From contig NC_081410.1 in assembly GCF_030272615.1 (NCBI RefSeq), positions 143,503,349 to 143,563,348 of the forward strand: 60,000 nucleotides of DNA, given 5' to 3'. Numbering within the stretch: position 1 is the first letter of the stretch; each line of letters opens with the position of its first letter. Below the pieces are notes generated by a model, which saw only the letters and a program-made list of their open reading frames with translations, was not told the DNA's origin and searched no databases. Made by a program: the position numbers and the translations under genes. This document shows, one piece after another, positions 44,301 to 56,750 of this stretch. The DNA comes from Cryptomeria japonica. Taxonomy: Eukaryota > Streptophyta > Pinopsida > Cupressales > Cupressaceae.

Positions 44301-45110
44301 CACATAAAACTTATGTGGAGAAGGTTCTACAATGCTTAGATATGCAAAATGCATGACTAGTTAGTAATCCATCTCCTATTCATATTAAATTATCTTTGAA
44401 ACAATTCCCTAGAATAGAAGAAGAGAAGACACAGATGTCTCATGTACCATACTCATCAGAAATAGGAAGTATTATGTTCACCATGGTGTGCACCGGACTA
44501 GACATTACATAGGCAGTGGGAGTTGTCAGTAAGTACATGGTGAATCCTGGCACTAATTATTAGACAATTGTGAAGTGGATTCTCAAATATTTGAGAGGGA
44601 ATTTAGATGTTGCTATCTGTTAGTGGGAGTAGTCTTCAAATTAATGGGTATGTAGATGCAAATTTTGGTGGAGATAGAGATAAAAGAAAGTCTACAACAG
44701 GTTATGTTTTCTCTTTAGTTGGAGGTGCTATTAGTTGGGTGTCAAAGTTGCAGACAGTAGTGGCATTGTATACTACTAAGGTAGAATATATGGCAGCAAC
44801 ATAGGCTATCAAGGAGGCAATCTAGCTTCATAGAGTTTTGGGTGAATTCCAAGTGAATCAAGATAACATGGTACTGATTTGTGACAGTCAAAGTGCTTTA
44901 CACTTAGCATGGAACTCAGCTTACCATTCTAGAACAAAGCATATCGATATTCAATATCACTTTGTTTGTAAAGTGGTGGAAGGAGGATAGATCTCTTTAG
45001 CCAAGATTCACAATGATGTAAATCCTACAGATATTATGACAAAACCTTTAAGTAGAGAGAAGTTCATTTGGTGCAAAACTTCTCTTGGTCTGCAGATTAT
45101 GTGATGATAG
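44301..45110 (+). pseudogene. pol: C3 RNase H
   Basis: GYVDANFGGDRDKRKSTTGY at 44648 supplies the first catalytic Asp. Next is SWVSKLQTVVALYTTKVEYM, then a TAG at 44802. LICDSQSALHLAWNSAYHSR and NPTDIMTKPLSREKF complete the family pattern. Stops at 44802, about 44823 and about 44988 are TAG where Gln or Trp is usual. Confidence 0.87.
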
Positions 45111-45169
45111 GCAACTCTTTCAGTAGAGGAATTATTCATGAGTTTTGAATTTGACTTCAAGTGGGAGAA

Positions 45170-45290
45170 TGTTGGAATGTGAAGTCCAAATTAGATTCCC
45201 ATCTTGCAGTGGTTGATTTATCTTGGATTCTTATCTTGTAGTGGTTTAGTCATCATGGATTCTCATCTAGCAATGGTTGAGTCATCGTCA
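45170..45290 (+). repeat. C3 3' LTR, truncated
   Basis: It begins TGTTGGAATGTGAAGTCC after GGGAGAA and holds three copies of a roughly 36-bp motif with CATCTTGTAGTGGTT. Similarity to the 5' LTR ends near 45290. The remaining LTR is absent. Confidence 0.8.
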
Positions 45291-46025
45291 ACAACACCCA
45301 TATGTATGTCACACTAAGGTTTTAACAAAAACACCTATATGTATGTCACATTGATGTTTTATCAATCTAATATGGAAGAATATATATTATTCTCAAAAGA
45401 ATGCATATCACAAAGGAATAAATTCTTGCACAATGAGGACAATTTCTTTCTATAAATGATTTGGTGGATATATTGATAATTTTATTTGAAGTAAAATTAT
45501 ATTGAATATAAATGATCTACTCTTAAATCATCTTTTTGAAATCAATGTATTGAATGTTCTTTGCCAATTGATAAGGTATCAAGTTCATTAAGATCTTGAT
45601 TTTGAATTCTTGTTACTAAAATAAGTGATTGATGATTGGTGGAAAGAAAATTAAATATTAGTAAAGATTTTCTAAAATTAATTAAATTAAGTGGTATCAC
45701 TCCTAACATCTTGGTATGTATCCTTGGTATAAGATTGAGACAAGTTACTTCTTTCTCAAGAACAAACATGACCAAAATTGAGATAGACAACACTTTTGGG
45801 AAGCTATTAACACAAGGTAGCATCAACCAAAGATGAAGAGAAATTACTCATAAGAATGAGTAGATTTTGCATTTAACCATATCGAACCTAGACAATAAAT
45901 TACATACATACTTCTATTATACAATACTGATTCTACAAGTTAACAAAATAATTTCAATCTTGAAAAAAGTAAAACAAAAATCTAATCGTAATCATGGAAA
46001 ATCTATCCTACTGAATATATTTTTT
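45291..46025. other. Spacer with a short tandem motif
   Basis: Two copies of ACACCCATATGTATGTCACA are at about 45294 and 45331. The rest has no supported gene; a 94-codon minus frame at 45542-45826 shows no clear domain. Confidence 0.4.
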
Positions 46026-46420
46026 ATGTGAATAGTGGATAATAAACCCTCTTACAATAATGAAGTCATCAACATATAAATCTTAGATAAATAATCCATT
46101 ACCCTATCACAAGATGTAGAAATTTAATAATAGAATAAGAAAAATTTAAGTATTAAAAGGAATGATTCATGTTTTCATACCATACATGAGAGGTTTATTG
46201 GAAGTCATAGATTAAGTTCCTATTTTCAAGCCATGGAAGAAACTTGAACAAATCCCTCCAGCTAGTCTATGCAAATATATTCCTCAAAATATGAATATGT
46301 GTTAATAAAAAGACTTTCTAATATCCATTTATTGAACATCTCAATGGTTCGTCATGGAATTAGTATTGTGGATGGAGATCATTTTGGTGATGAGTGAAAA
46401 ATTCTCTTTCCAACCAATCA
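46026..46420 (-). pseudogene. Relic of copia reverse transcriptase
   Basis: On the minus strand, pieces of copia RT survive. These are MDIRKSF near 46330, EEYICI near 46280, EGFVQVSS near 46250, and DLYVDDFIIV near 46060, which matches the catalytic YVDD box. They are in the right order for RT but need several frame changes. No gag, integrase or LTR could be found around it. Confidence 0.45.
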
Positions 46421-48066
46421 TTATTTGAACTTATCTACCAATCCGTTTAAAGTAAATTATTTTTGACATATCCACTTACACCATACTCGTTTTCTTCCCT
46501 TAGACAAATGGATGATACCTAATACAATAATGGTATTCTCCCACAATAATTTAATTCCACTTAATAATACTAGATGTTCATAAAAACATCATAGACCTAA
46601 AGAAGATGAAATAAAGACATGTGAGTTCCCATAAATCATGATTTTGTCCTCTATAATTTTAAATGATCTATTGCTAAAGTACTAGTTTCCTACTGAGTTT
46701 ATCTAGCCCAACATGGTCTTAAAATAAGATAATCTCCAAGTGAAGAAAAAAAAACATGTTCAATAAAATAAAATAAAGACATCTAATTGAATTTTGCAAG
46801 GTATTTTTTTTGTTTCATTCACACTTTCTTGATAAAGTGGCTCTAGAAGGTGGGGTAAAAACTAAATATCTAACAAAAATTCTATGTTCTATAAATTAAA
46901 TGAATTTTTTTAGTTGTTTGTATAGTTTTTATATAGTCTTGTAGTAATGTTTCTTATGTAATCGACATCTTTTCTATTGTTTCTTTTATAGTAGGCATCT
47001 ACTTTGATATTCCATCAAGAATCTTTAACCTGACTTAACTTATTTTTTTTAACTATCAAATTGAGATAAATACTCTAGACTAAAGGTTTATATTTAAACT
47101 ATGAATAGTCATTCCTAAAATGTGAACCCTTTTAAATACCAAATTTAAATTATGTTAGAATCTTACTAAACTATATGAAAAAAATTGTTATCTAAAAACA
47201 AAGATAAATATATATATATATATATATTTAATCAACTTTTATTTGATTAAAAACTCTTTCATTCTTTAATAACCTTATATGTACACAAATCTTAAGAAAA
47301 TATAACTCTAATTTCATATTAAATTTACAACAACAAAAAAAATCAATCAATAATACTATATGATACCGAAACCAAAAATAAAATATGCTAAATATCATTA
47401 TTCCATTGATAAGAGTTGCAAAATATTAAGACTAGAACTTGCACCTTAACAAGGTGCAATGGTTACGTTGATAGCAAGATATGCTTTGGGTAATATTTTA
47501 GAGGGTAGGCAAAAGTTGGAAGAAACGAGCATTGCCTTTGTTAGGAGTAATTATTTAATACAATTGAGTTGATCTGAAAATGTAGAAAAAAATCTTCAAC
47601 CACAAAAGTTTGATTGAATTAATGATATAAAATTCTTGTGTTTCTTAATTAAACTAGAAAATATCTAATTTTGAAAAATAAATTAAAAAACAATTTTTTT
47701 TAGTTTGAATACTAATAAAATATACATTTAAATGACACTATTATTTTAAATACTAAAAGAAATACCTCAATAATAACAATAATAAGTGTCAAATAATAAT
47801 ACAAAATAAAAAAAATAAAAATTATTGATAAAACTTCCAATGATAATATAGTAATGAAAATATTAGAGTAGAAATATATTTCAATAAAGAATAATAAAAT
47901 ATTATAATACTTGTTTTAAGTGTATTATATTATTATTTCATTTTTACTTGAAAAATGGAGATCTTGAGGAGAGGGTGAATAAGGATGGTAGAGGAATCAA
48001 AGACAAAAAAAATTATAGGAGATGGTAGCTATAGAGTGCCACAATACAAGAATGGAGTATCGTGCA
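46421..48066. other. Unannotated AT-rich sequence
   Basis: AT-rich with a short (TA)n run near 47212-47230. I see no gene. It ends at the start of the G2 5' LTR. Confidence 0.4.
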
Positions 48067-50512
48067 TGCCGCATCCCCTCATATATACTCTTATTTTGAT
48101 ACTTAGTTGTGTTGATGCCTTGGATACAGGTTTCTGAAACAATGATTTTAATGCCCTACAAGATTTTGGATTTGGTAAACAATGGTATTTGGTTAAACAA
48201 TGATGCCCTAAATGGTATTGAATGCTAGAAATGATGGTTTAGCCTAAATGGTGCCCTAGTTGGAAATTGCTTTATTTCTTATTTTGAATATTATAAAATA
48301 TATGAAATGTTGTGTTGTTTCATTTTCATAAAGTAATGTTGTAACTCATCTTTTGATTTAATGAATATAAACATTAAGGTTGAAATGTCGAGATGTCAGA
48401 CTAACTACTCTAGTTTGGACAAGTGGATGCAAGAAAGACTTGGCCTCCAAGAAGAAGGGGAAAAAGATATCACCCAAAAATAGGGAAGTGAAATGGTTAT
48501 GGTCAATGATTGTATGGTATATAAGACTGGTATGTACTACCTAATGTCAGCTAGTGTGACCTTGTCAACCTAGTTTTCCCTATTAGGACTATGAGAATTA
48601 TGTCTATTAGTGTCTCCAACTTGCCCCAACTCATTTGTCGAACCTTTGTACTTGCGTTTCAAAATCATTTTTATGTATCTTCTAATATCGTCTTAATTAA
48701 CACCTTTATTAGACATGTTTTTGACTTACAAAAGTCTCCTCTGTATATATTTACGTTAAAAAATATATACTTTGATCAATTGTAAAATAATTCTATAAAG
48801 GTGTATTATTATTAAATTTTAATTATTTAAAAAAAAAGCGAAATATTTCTTACCTTTATTATTTAATTTAACGTTATTATTAAAATATATATATAAAGAT
48901 TTAGTCTTTTAAATTTCTCTTGGACCTTTATTACGTTCTTTTAAAATCCAATTTTATTAAATATTAGTGCCTTTTGCATTAAAATGTTTTATCTTTCTTA
49001 CTCCTTATCGGTGACATATTTATATTTTTTAATAGATTATCATATCGATATGGGATATGCTATAGGGAATATTTATTTTAATTTTTCCTCATATGGGATT
49101 TCGCCTTCCAGAGCCATGATGGGGGATGGCGAAATCATAGTGCAACTCCTTCGTAAAACATTAGGGTGGTGGAGCATTAAGAAAGTGGAACAATTCTTTG
49201 CGAAGGTAGTTTATTTTGTGTTCTTATTTTTTTCTTCCTTTTGCTCTTTTCATTTGGCTAGATGAGAGAACTAATGGAATGGTGAAGGCAGCGTGTTTCT
49301 TGATTCCTCTATAGTGGAAGGAAGTGCATTCCAGCCACCGTAGTAGCTAGGACTTCTCAGCCAATCAAGCTGCTACAATATTCTTCAAATTTCAAGCACG
49401 TGGACTCTCTGTTAACTTTTCGTTTCAGTAAGAAGCATATATATTGTTGCAATGAAGCATTAGATTATGACTACGAATTTTTCTTTAGTTTAGTGTTGTG
49501 ATCTCTTGGGGAAACTTGCTAGATAAATTTCTTTAAGCAACTCAACAGAAGCTCTTTCTTCCTTTCTTTCTTTCTTCTTCTGCATAATTGTTTGCGAAAG
49601 AGTCATTTGGTGATAACTACTACTGGTGTCTTTATTAATTTATTTACTGTATGGTAGGGACTTCTGTTTCTAGCAAGTCAGAAATGAGAATACAATTAAT
49701 GTGTGATAATTTGAATAAGGGGTTGCTCTAAGCCAGTTTAAAAAAAAGACTTGTAATGTGTGAAAAGAGTGTCAACCTCACTAGTAAATTGAGAAGAATC
49801 CTTATGAGTTACTACTTCTATTTTTTTGTTAATAAATCTAAGAGTTCAAGGTGGATAGGGTGGAATTGGTCCACATGTAATCTTGTAGACAAATCCTTGG
49901 CCAGGGTGCACTAGCTGCATGTAGTGCTTGTCAGTTATGAGATTTCAGATATAGTGATAGTTAGGAAATTATACCAGTTAGCAGGTAGCTATAGGGTGTA
50001 ATTTGATTACGGCTATAGGATCTTACACCATTTCCAACATGAATTGATGTAATCATTTCCTTTACCCCTGCGGAGGGTTGGTCCACTTCAGTTAGAAGTG
50101 ATCAAGGGGGATCCGAAACGATATAAGGATGGGTGGATAAATGCCCTGGTGATATCTTTTCCCCCTCCATGATTCAGAGAGAATTTAAAGATGGGCAAGT
50201 TTGCCAGATAATAAATGAAAATTACATTCTAAACCCTTCATCTTTTCCTTTATATAGAAATTAGTTGGAAAGGTATTTTCTGTTCATGTTTCCAAAGAAT
50301 TAATGTTTATTTTGTTCAATGAAGAATATTTTTCTTCCCGCACTGTAATTTTGTTTTTACTATAAAAAAATGCATATGATAATGGCATCAACTTTTCATG
50401 TTCATTATTTTCTTTTAAAAAAAAGGGGGTAAACTAGTCGTTACTTTCTTTCTTGTTATTTAGTGTTCATAAACTAGTCGTTATATGATTGAGTTTTTTG
50501 ATGTATGTTACA
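48067..50512 (+). repeat. G2 5' LTR, 2.45 kb
   Basis: It starts TGCCGCATCCCCTC (TGTCACATCCCCTC in the 3' LTR) and ends GTATGTTACA. It matches the 3' LTR up to 49922; the last 590 bp has no partner because the 3' LTR is truncated. It contains a small open frame with exon-like features (49116-49205). Confidence 0.92.
49116..49205 (+). other. Conserved short frame in G2 LTR, possibly a captured exon
   Basis: A 30-codon frame from ATG 49116 (second ATG 49119) encodes MMGDGEIIVQLLRKTLGWWS and continues to FFAK. It is followed at 49206 by GTAGTT, giving a donor-like AAG/GTAG. The second LTR copy (56174-56263) keeps the frame with conservative changes, but its donor reads GGGG. It may be a captured host 5' exon or just LTR sequence; no homologue is recognised. 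Confidence 0.3.
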
Positions 50513-50514
50513 TA

Positions 50515-50526
50515 TGGTATCAAAGC
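50515..50526 (+). other. G2 primer-binding site
   Basis: TGGTATCAAAGC two bases after the LTR end; a one-base variant of the plant initiator-Met site. Confidence 0.87.
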
Positions 50527-50639
50527 TACCAGGTTCAACACTGGACCTAGGCTCGTCAACACTTGAACAAAAACAAAACTGATCAAGGAATTTTAGTTAT
50601 TGTCAAGATGCTGATGATGATCCAAACTAAATGAAAAAG

Positions 50640-51780
50640 CATCTGAGACCCTCTTTCTATAAAACTAGTGAATGCCCTTTACAAGGATTACGATTATTCT
50701 CAATGTGCACCCTTGGGCGATCATAAAACTGTTGTAGCAACTTGGGAGAGGATCAAACAGCATAGGCACAAATGGACGCTCGAAATATGGGCTAAAGTTA
50801 AAGTAGCCCTCCTAGCAAAAAATAGAAGAACCAATATTTCTTACCACCATAGTAGCTGAGCCAGTTCATGTTCCTATTGTAACTAAACCAAATCCACTGG
50901 TTGTTCAACAAGAGCCTACTCCAGGCTACAAAATTCTACCCTATACTGAACTTCCTAACTAGGAGGAGCCCATTACGAGTAGTGAGTGCAATGAAGACAA
51001 TGAGAACAACTCTTAGATAGAATGTTTATATATAAGTGCAAATACAATTTTGGTTTGGGGTTCCTATCAGTTAACAGGGGAAGCTACCAGGTGGTGGGAG
51101 GGTAAGAAAGCTGAACTGAAACTAAAACCATCTAGTTTGACTTGGACCAAATTTGTGGAGTTGTTGAGGCAGAGGTGGCTGCCACAACTCTTCTATGAAT
51201 AGAAACTATCAGAATTCCAAAATCTCCGACAAGGAGAATTATCAGTTAATGAGTACATAGAGAAGTTTAATCGATTACTCAAATATGTTTTGCAATTGCA
51301 ATCAGATGAAACATTTTGCTTGGGGAGGCATATTATGGGACTTAATAATAGAATTGGAGGACCGATAAATGTCCTAGATCTCTCGACTACTATAGAAGCC
51401 TATGAAAAGGTCATCTGTGAAGAATTCAAACTCAAGAAGGATTACTCCATCAGAGATAAAAGTCAAAAAAGAGGAAAGGGGTTTTAGTCCTTCAGGAAGA
51501 GAACTGACAGAGAAGAAAGTGTCATCAAGGGGGAAAAGACTTTCAAAGGTTATCGTCAAGATTTCCATGGAGACAAAAAGCCCACTTCTAATAATAACAA
51601 AGACAATGATCCACATAGTAAGACAACTGAAAAAAGAGGATCCCCAGGAGGATGTTTACATGTGGAGGAGAACACTATGCAAACTAGTGTACCACTAGGA
51701 CATAAGGGGGACAAGCTCAGAGGAACCCTCTCCCTAACTAGTAGACAACCTTCTAGCAAATAATCCATGCAGCAGTAGAT
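50640..51780 (+). pseudogene. gag: G2 gag
   Basis: Fragmented gypsy gag. Readable pieces are LTWTKFVELLRQRWLPQLFY, RQGELSVNEYIEKFNRLLKY (the Retrotrans_gag core, about 51140-51300), then LQSDETFCLGRHIMGLNNRI to 51487. A zinc-knuckle-like CGGEHYAN lies near 51660-51690 in another frame. Stops and frameshifts are at about 51200, 51485 and several later places. The N-terminal part (50668-50859) shows no clear match. Confidence 0.75.
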
Positions 51781-51816
51781 AATAGGGAGGTAGACTATCA
51801 AATCACTCCCATTGAG

Positions 51817-52320
51817 ATGTCAGGTATGCTATATGGTAATCCAATATCCATTTTAATAGACACAAGAGCCACAGAGAATTTTATTTCACCTAGGATACTT
51901 AGTAGATTTCCAAAATGGATTGGGTATATGGCTAGCGCATGGACAGCTGAATATGTGAGTCAATCTAGAGCCCAAGTAGAGCAATGTTTGTTTGAGGCTA
52001 AGGTTGAGCTACCAAGCTTCGCAACATAGGTTAACCTGATTGTAGTACCCTTAGGATTGTATGACATTATCTTAGGAATGAAGTGGTTGTGGCAACATCG
52101 TGAAAGGGTGGATTGTTTCTATAAAATTGTGGAATGTTTGGATGATTTAGGCAATGCAATATCATTACACGGTATCAAGAAGGAAGTTAAGTTGAGACAA
52201 CTCTTTGCATCTCAGCTGAGGTGCAATAAAAAAAAGGGATGTCATATGTTTGTTGTCAAGATGGAAGAAATGGATGGTAATGGAGAATGGAAGGAGTCCT
52301 TTGAAGATAAATACCCTTAT
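51817..52320 (+). pseudogene. pol: G2 aspartic protease
   Basis: Protease domain with LYGNPISILIDTRATENFIS. The usual Asp-Ser/Thr-Gly triplet reads Asp-Thr-Arg, so the catalytic loop Gly is lost. LYDIILGMKWLWQHRERVDC follows after a TAG at 52027. The remainder joins RT in one frame. Family length is normal. Confidence 0.87.
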
Positions 52321-53090
52321 CTTCGTGACTTTTGTGATGTGTTTTCGGAGGAGTTACCAGGATTACCCACAAAAAGAGTCTTTGAATTTTCTATAGCTCT
52401 CGTACCTAGTGTCACTCCCATATCTAAAGCACCCTATAGAATGATGACAATAGAGTTGGTAGAATTGAAAGCACAGTTACAAGAGTTGCTTTATAAGGGT
52501 CTAATTCGACCTAGCGTGTCTCCATGGGGAGCACCGGTCATTTTTGTGAGAAAAGAAAGACGGAAATCTTTGATTATGTATAGATTATAGGATGCTCAAT
52601 AAAATAACAATTAGAAATAAGTACCCCTTACCCTGTATCGATGATCTTTTTAGCGAAATGCAAGGGGCCGCCGTATTTTCTAAAATCGACTTGCGGTCTG
52701 GGTATCATCAATTAAGACTCAAGGAAGAAGACATACCTAAAATGGCTTTCTGAACTCATTATGGGTACTACGAGTTCACGGTCCTACCATTTGGACTAAC
52801 TAACACACCAATTGCATTTATGAACCTTATGAACAACATGTTCCATGAATGCTTGGATCGATTCGTTCTAGTTTTTCTGGTTGACATCCTTATATATTCC
52901 AGGAATGAAGAAGAACATTTGAAACATCTTCGCATAGTATTGCGGCGACTATGAGAACATCAATTGTACGACAAATTGTCCTAATGCACCAAATTTTTGA
53001 AGGAAGTACAATATCTTGGGCACATCATTTCCGGAAAAGGTAGTGCAGTAGATCCAACTAAAATCAAAGCCATTTCTGAGTGGTCAGTTC
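52321..53090 (+). pseudogene. pol: G2 reverse transcriptase
   Basis: LRDFCDVFSEELPGLP precedes RT. RT motifs are [35 protein letters not shown], a frameshift near 52560, then [41 protein letters not shown] and [11 protein letters not shown]. The catalytic box is VD instead of DD, so one essential Asp is Val. Stops lie at about 52752, 52952, 52981 and 53092. Confidence 0.9.
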
Positions 53091-53640
53091 CTTGAAATGT
53101 ACAAGAATTCAGAAGTTTTATGGGGCTAGCAGGGTACTACAAAAAGTTTGTCCTGGATTTTTTTTAATCGCACATCCCATCACTTCCCTCCAAAGAAAAG
53201 GAAAATGATTTCAATGGATAGAAAAGTATCAACAAGCCTTTGAGCTCCTTAAGTACAAGCTAACCTCGACACCGATCTTGAAGGTGCCAGACCCTGAAGG
53301 ACAATTTTTAGTAGTAACTGATGCTTCAAGAGAAGGCTTAGGGGGATTGTTAATGCAAGGAGGGCAAGTAGTTGCATATGAGTCTCAAAAACTCAAGAAT
53401 TATGAAATGAACTCAGACCATCAAGGATTAAAGTATATATTTACACAACCAAATTTGAATGCCCACCAAAGAAGATGGTTGGAATTAATTTCTGACTACG
53501 ACTTTGAAATCAATTATATCAAAGGGAAGGAAAACCATGTGGGAGATGCCCTGAGTCATAGACCACATATATCGGCTATAACTTCCATCCAAACAAGCTT
53601 TAGACAATAGGTCCTTCAAAGTTTAGGAAATGACAAATTC
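53091..53640 (+). pseudogene. pol: G2 RNase H with internal deletion
   Basis: FRSFMGLAGYYKKFV precedes it. RNase H starts at FLVVTDASREGLGGLLMQGG (catalytic Asp kept) and YESQKLKNYEMN, then jumps straight to SDHQGLKYIFTQPNLNAHQR. About 30 residues present in G1 between these points are deleted in frame. YIKGKENHVGDALSHRPH ends the domain. Confidence 0.88.
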
Positions 53641-54599
53641 TATCTCTAAGTAAAAGAAGCTCTCCAAAATAACCCACAAGATCATAGGTATGACAGATTT
53701 AAATTTGAACCCGACGGGTTGTTACGATTTGAGGGAGAATGTATATTCCAAAATCTCTAGAGCTAAGGAAATTAGTGTGCAAGGAAATACATACTACTCC
53801 ATATTCAGGTGATCCCGAAGTTACCAAGTTTTTAGCAGATGTTAGACCTTTTTATTTTTGGAAGGGCATGAAAAGGGATACAAACAAATATGTAGCCAAC
53901 TATCTTGAATGCCACAAACTCAAGGCAAAGCACCTGCACCCAGTAGGATTACTCCATCAACATGCCATACCAAAATGGAAGTGGCAGGTGATCAGTATGG
54001 ACTTTGTTCAAGGCTTACCCATGTCACAAAATAAGAACAATACCATCCTTGTAGTAGTAGATAAAATTACAAAAGTGGCCCACTTTATATCAGGAAACCT
54101 CATAGACAGACCACCCACATTAGCCAGCAAGTTTGTGCAAGAAATTTTCAGACTTCATGGAGTTCCAGAGAAGATTATATCAGATAGAGATGCGAGAATA
54201 ATGTTAAGATTTTGCTAGACACTTTTTGTAGCATTGGGCACTCAATTGAATATTAGCTCAGCCTACCATCCAGAAATTGATGGTCAAACAGAGCAAGTCA
54301 ACCAAATATTGGAAGACCTACTTAAAATGTACTGTATGGAATAGCAATACAAGTGGGAGGACTATTTACCTTTAGTAGAATTTTCTTGTAACAACACTTA
54401 TCAATCATCTATCAAAATGGCTCCATTCAAAGTTTTGTATGGAAGGAGCTACATAACTCCTATTAGCTGGGATAAGATGGAAGATAGGATAGTCCTCGAT
54501 CCAGAGATGCTTGCAGAAATGGAAGGGCAAGTTAAACTGATCCGACAGAGATTAGTGGAAGCTAACGGTCGACAAAAAAGTTATGCAGATGCAAAATGA
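53641..54599 (+). pseudogene. pol: G2 integrase
   Basis: The zinc domain is partial (HTTPYSGDPEVTKF then CHKLKAKH, so one Cys of the pair is Tyr-context shifted). The core shows ISMDFVQGLPMSQNKNNTIL, IISDRDARIMLRFC and, after a TAG at 54216, DGQTEQVNQILEDLLKMY, supplying the D, D and E. VEFSCNNTYQSSIKMAPFKV and SYITPISWDKMED continue to TGA 54597. Confidence 0.9.
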
Positions 54600-55046
54600 A
54601 CACCCAGACATTTTGAGGTGGGAGAGAAAGTGCTCCTCCAAGTCAAACCTCAAAAAAGTGCCATCACCTTTGGAAAATCCTACAAATTAGCTCCCAGATA
54701 TGTAGGACCTTTTGAGCTTATGGAAATCATCAACCCAGTCACTTACATGATTTCTCTACCTCTGGCTCTTGCTTGATTGCATAATGTTTTCATGTATCAT
54801 ATCTTAAGAAATATGTAACGAACTTTAACCATATAATTGATTGGAATTCCTTGCAGGTGCAGGACCTGGGAGTGGTTGTGATCAAGCCCGTTAGGGTGCT
54901 CGAGACATGTAAGATTTGCTTTCAAAACAAAGAGGTTAGACAATGCAAGGTCCAGTGGGACCAATACTCTGAAGACAATGCTACCTGGGAAGACTATGAT
55001 GAGATACATCATAAATTTCCTTGTTTAATGCTTATAATCAGTTAAT
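54600..55046 (+). pseudogene. pol: G2 integrase tail and chromodomain
   Basis: After TGA 54597 the GPF/Y module is readable (LAPRYVGPFELMEIINPVTY), with stops around 54774 and 54816. A shifted frame (54851-55045) gives the chromodomain: PVRVLETCKICFQNKEVRQC, KVQWDQYSEDNATWEDYDEI and HHKFPC. The aromatic Trp-Asp and TWED positions match plant chromovirus chromodomains. This domain reads histone methylation to target insertion (family knowledge). Confidence 0.85.
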
Positions 55047-55132
55047 TTAGCTTAGCAAAATTTTGATGTAAATACTGTAAATAATTTAGATTTTTCAATC
55101 ATCGAGGACGATGATTCACAAGGGGGAGGATA
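55047..55132 (+). other. G2 3' untranslated stretch with polypurine tract
   Basis: CACAAGGGGGAGGATA precedes the LTR start TGTCACATCC at 55133, the expected plus-strand primer. Confidence 0.82.
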
Positions 55133-56750
55133 TGTCACATCCCCTCCTATATAATCTTATTTTGATACTTAGTTGTGTTGATGCCTTAGATGGATACTAG
55201 TTTCTGAAACAATGATTTTAATGCCCTACAAGATTTTGGTTTTGCTAATAGTGGTATTCGGTTAAACAATGATGCCATAAATTTTATTGAATGCTAGAAA
55301 GAGTGGTTTAGCCTAAATGGTGCCCTAGTTGAAAATTGCTTTATTTATCATTTTAAATATTATAAAATATATGAAATGTTGTATTGTTTCATTTTCATAA
55401 AGTAATGTTGTAACTCATCTTTTGATTTAATGAATATAAACATTAAGGTTGAAATGTCGAGATGTTGGACTAACTACTCTAGTTTGGAAAAGTGGATGCA
55501 TGAATGACTTGGCCTCCAAGAAGAAGGGGGAAAAGATATCATCGGGAAAGAGGGAAGTGAAATGGTTATGGTCAATGATTGTATGGTATATAAGATTGGT
55601 ATGTACTACCTAATGTCAGCTAGTGTCACCTTGTCAACCTAATTTTCCCTATTAGGACCATGACAATTATGTTCGTTAGTGTGTTGCTCTAGCTCATTTG
55701 TCGAACCCTTATACTTGCGGTGCGAAATCATTTTTGATGTATCTTCTAACATTGTCTTAATTAACACCTTTATTAGACATGTTTTCAACTTAAGAAAGTC
55801 GATTCCGTATATATTTACATTAAAATATATATACTTTGATCAATTGTAAAATAATTCTATAAATGTGTATTGTTATTAAATTTTAATTATTTAAAAAAAA
55901 GAGAAATATTTATTACCTTTATTATTTAATTTAATGTTATTATTAATATATATAATGACTTAGTCTTTCAAATTTCTCTTGAACCTTTATTACGTTCTTT
56001 TAAAATCTAATTTTATTAAATATTAGTGCCTTTTGCATTAAAATATTTTATCTTTCTTACTCCTTATCGGTGACATATTTATATTTTCAAATAGATTATC
56101 ACATCGATATGGTATATGCTATAGGGAATATTTGTTTCAATTTTTCCTCAGATGGGATTTCGCCTTCCAAGGCCATGACAGGGGATGGCGAAATCATAGT
56201 GCAACTCCTTCGTAAAACATTAGGGTGGCAAAGCAGTAAGGGAGTGGAACGATTCTTTGCGGAGGGGGTTTATTTTGTCTTCATTCTTATTTTATTCTTC
56301 CTTCTACTCTTTTCATTTGGCTAGATGGGATGGAGTGAAGGCATCATATTTCTTGATTCCTCTGTAGTGGAAGGAAGTGCATACCAGCCACCATAGTAGC
56401 TAGGACTTCTCAACCAATGAAGCTGTTACAATATTCTTCATATTAAAGGAATTTGGACTCTCTGTTAACTTTTTGTTTCAATAACAAGCATATATACTAT
56501 TGCAATGAAGCATTAGATTATGACTACGAAGAGCTCCTCAATTTATTGTTGTGATCTCTTGGGGAAACTTGCTAGATAAATTTCTTTAAGAAACTCAACA
56601 AAAGCTCTTTCTTCCTTTCTTTTTTTCTTCTTTTGCATAATTGTTTGTGAAAGAGTCATTGGGTGATAACTACTGCTGGTGTCTTTATTAATTTATTTAT
56701 TGTAAAGTAGGGACTTCTGTTTCCAGCAAGTCGGAAATGATAATATAATT

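Larger units (their letters stand above)
40760..45290 (+). mobile_element. C3: degraded Ty1/copia element, plus strand
   Basis: Order is 5' LTR, gag, protease, integrase, RT, RNase H, then a 3' LTR cut short after about 120 bp. Coding is broken by many stops and frame changes. No canonical priming site is found before gag. The LTR start is TATTGGAATG at 40760 and TGTTGGAATG at 45170. Motif style (NPTDIMTKPLSREKF) resembles the Tork/Tnt1 group (inference). Confidence 0.88.

Noticed and set aside
45542-45826. 94-codon minus frame as part of the copia RT relic
   Set aside because: Position is right for RNase H or the RT tail, but no motif could be recognised.
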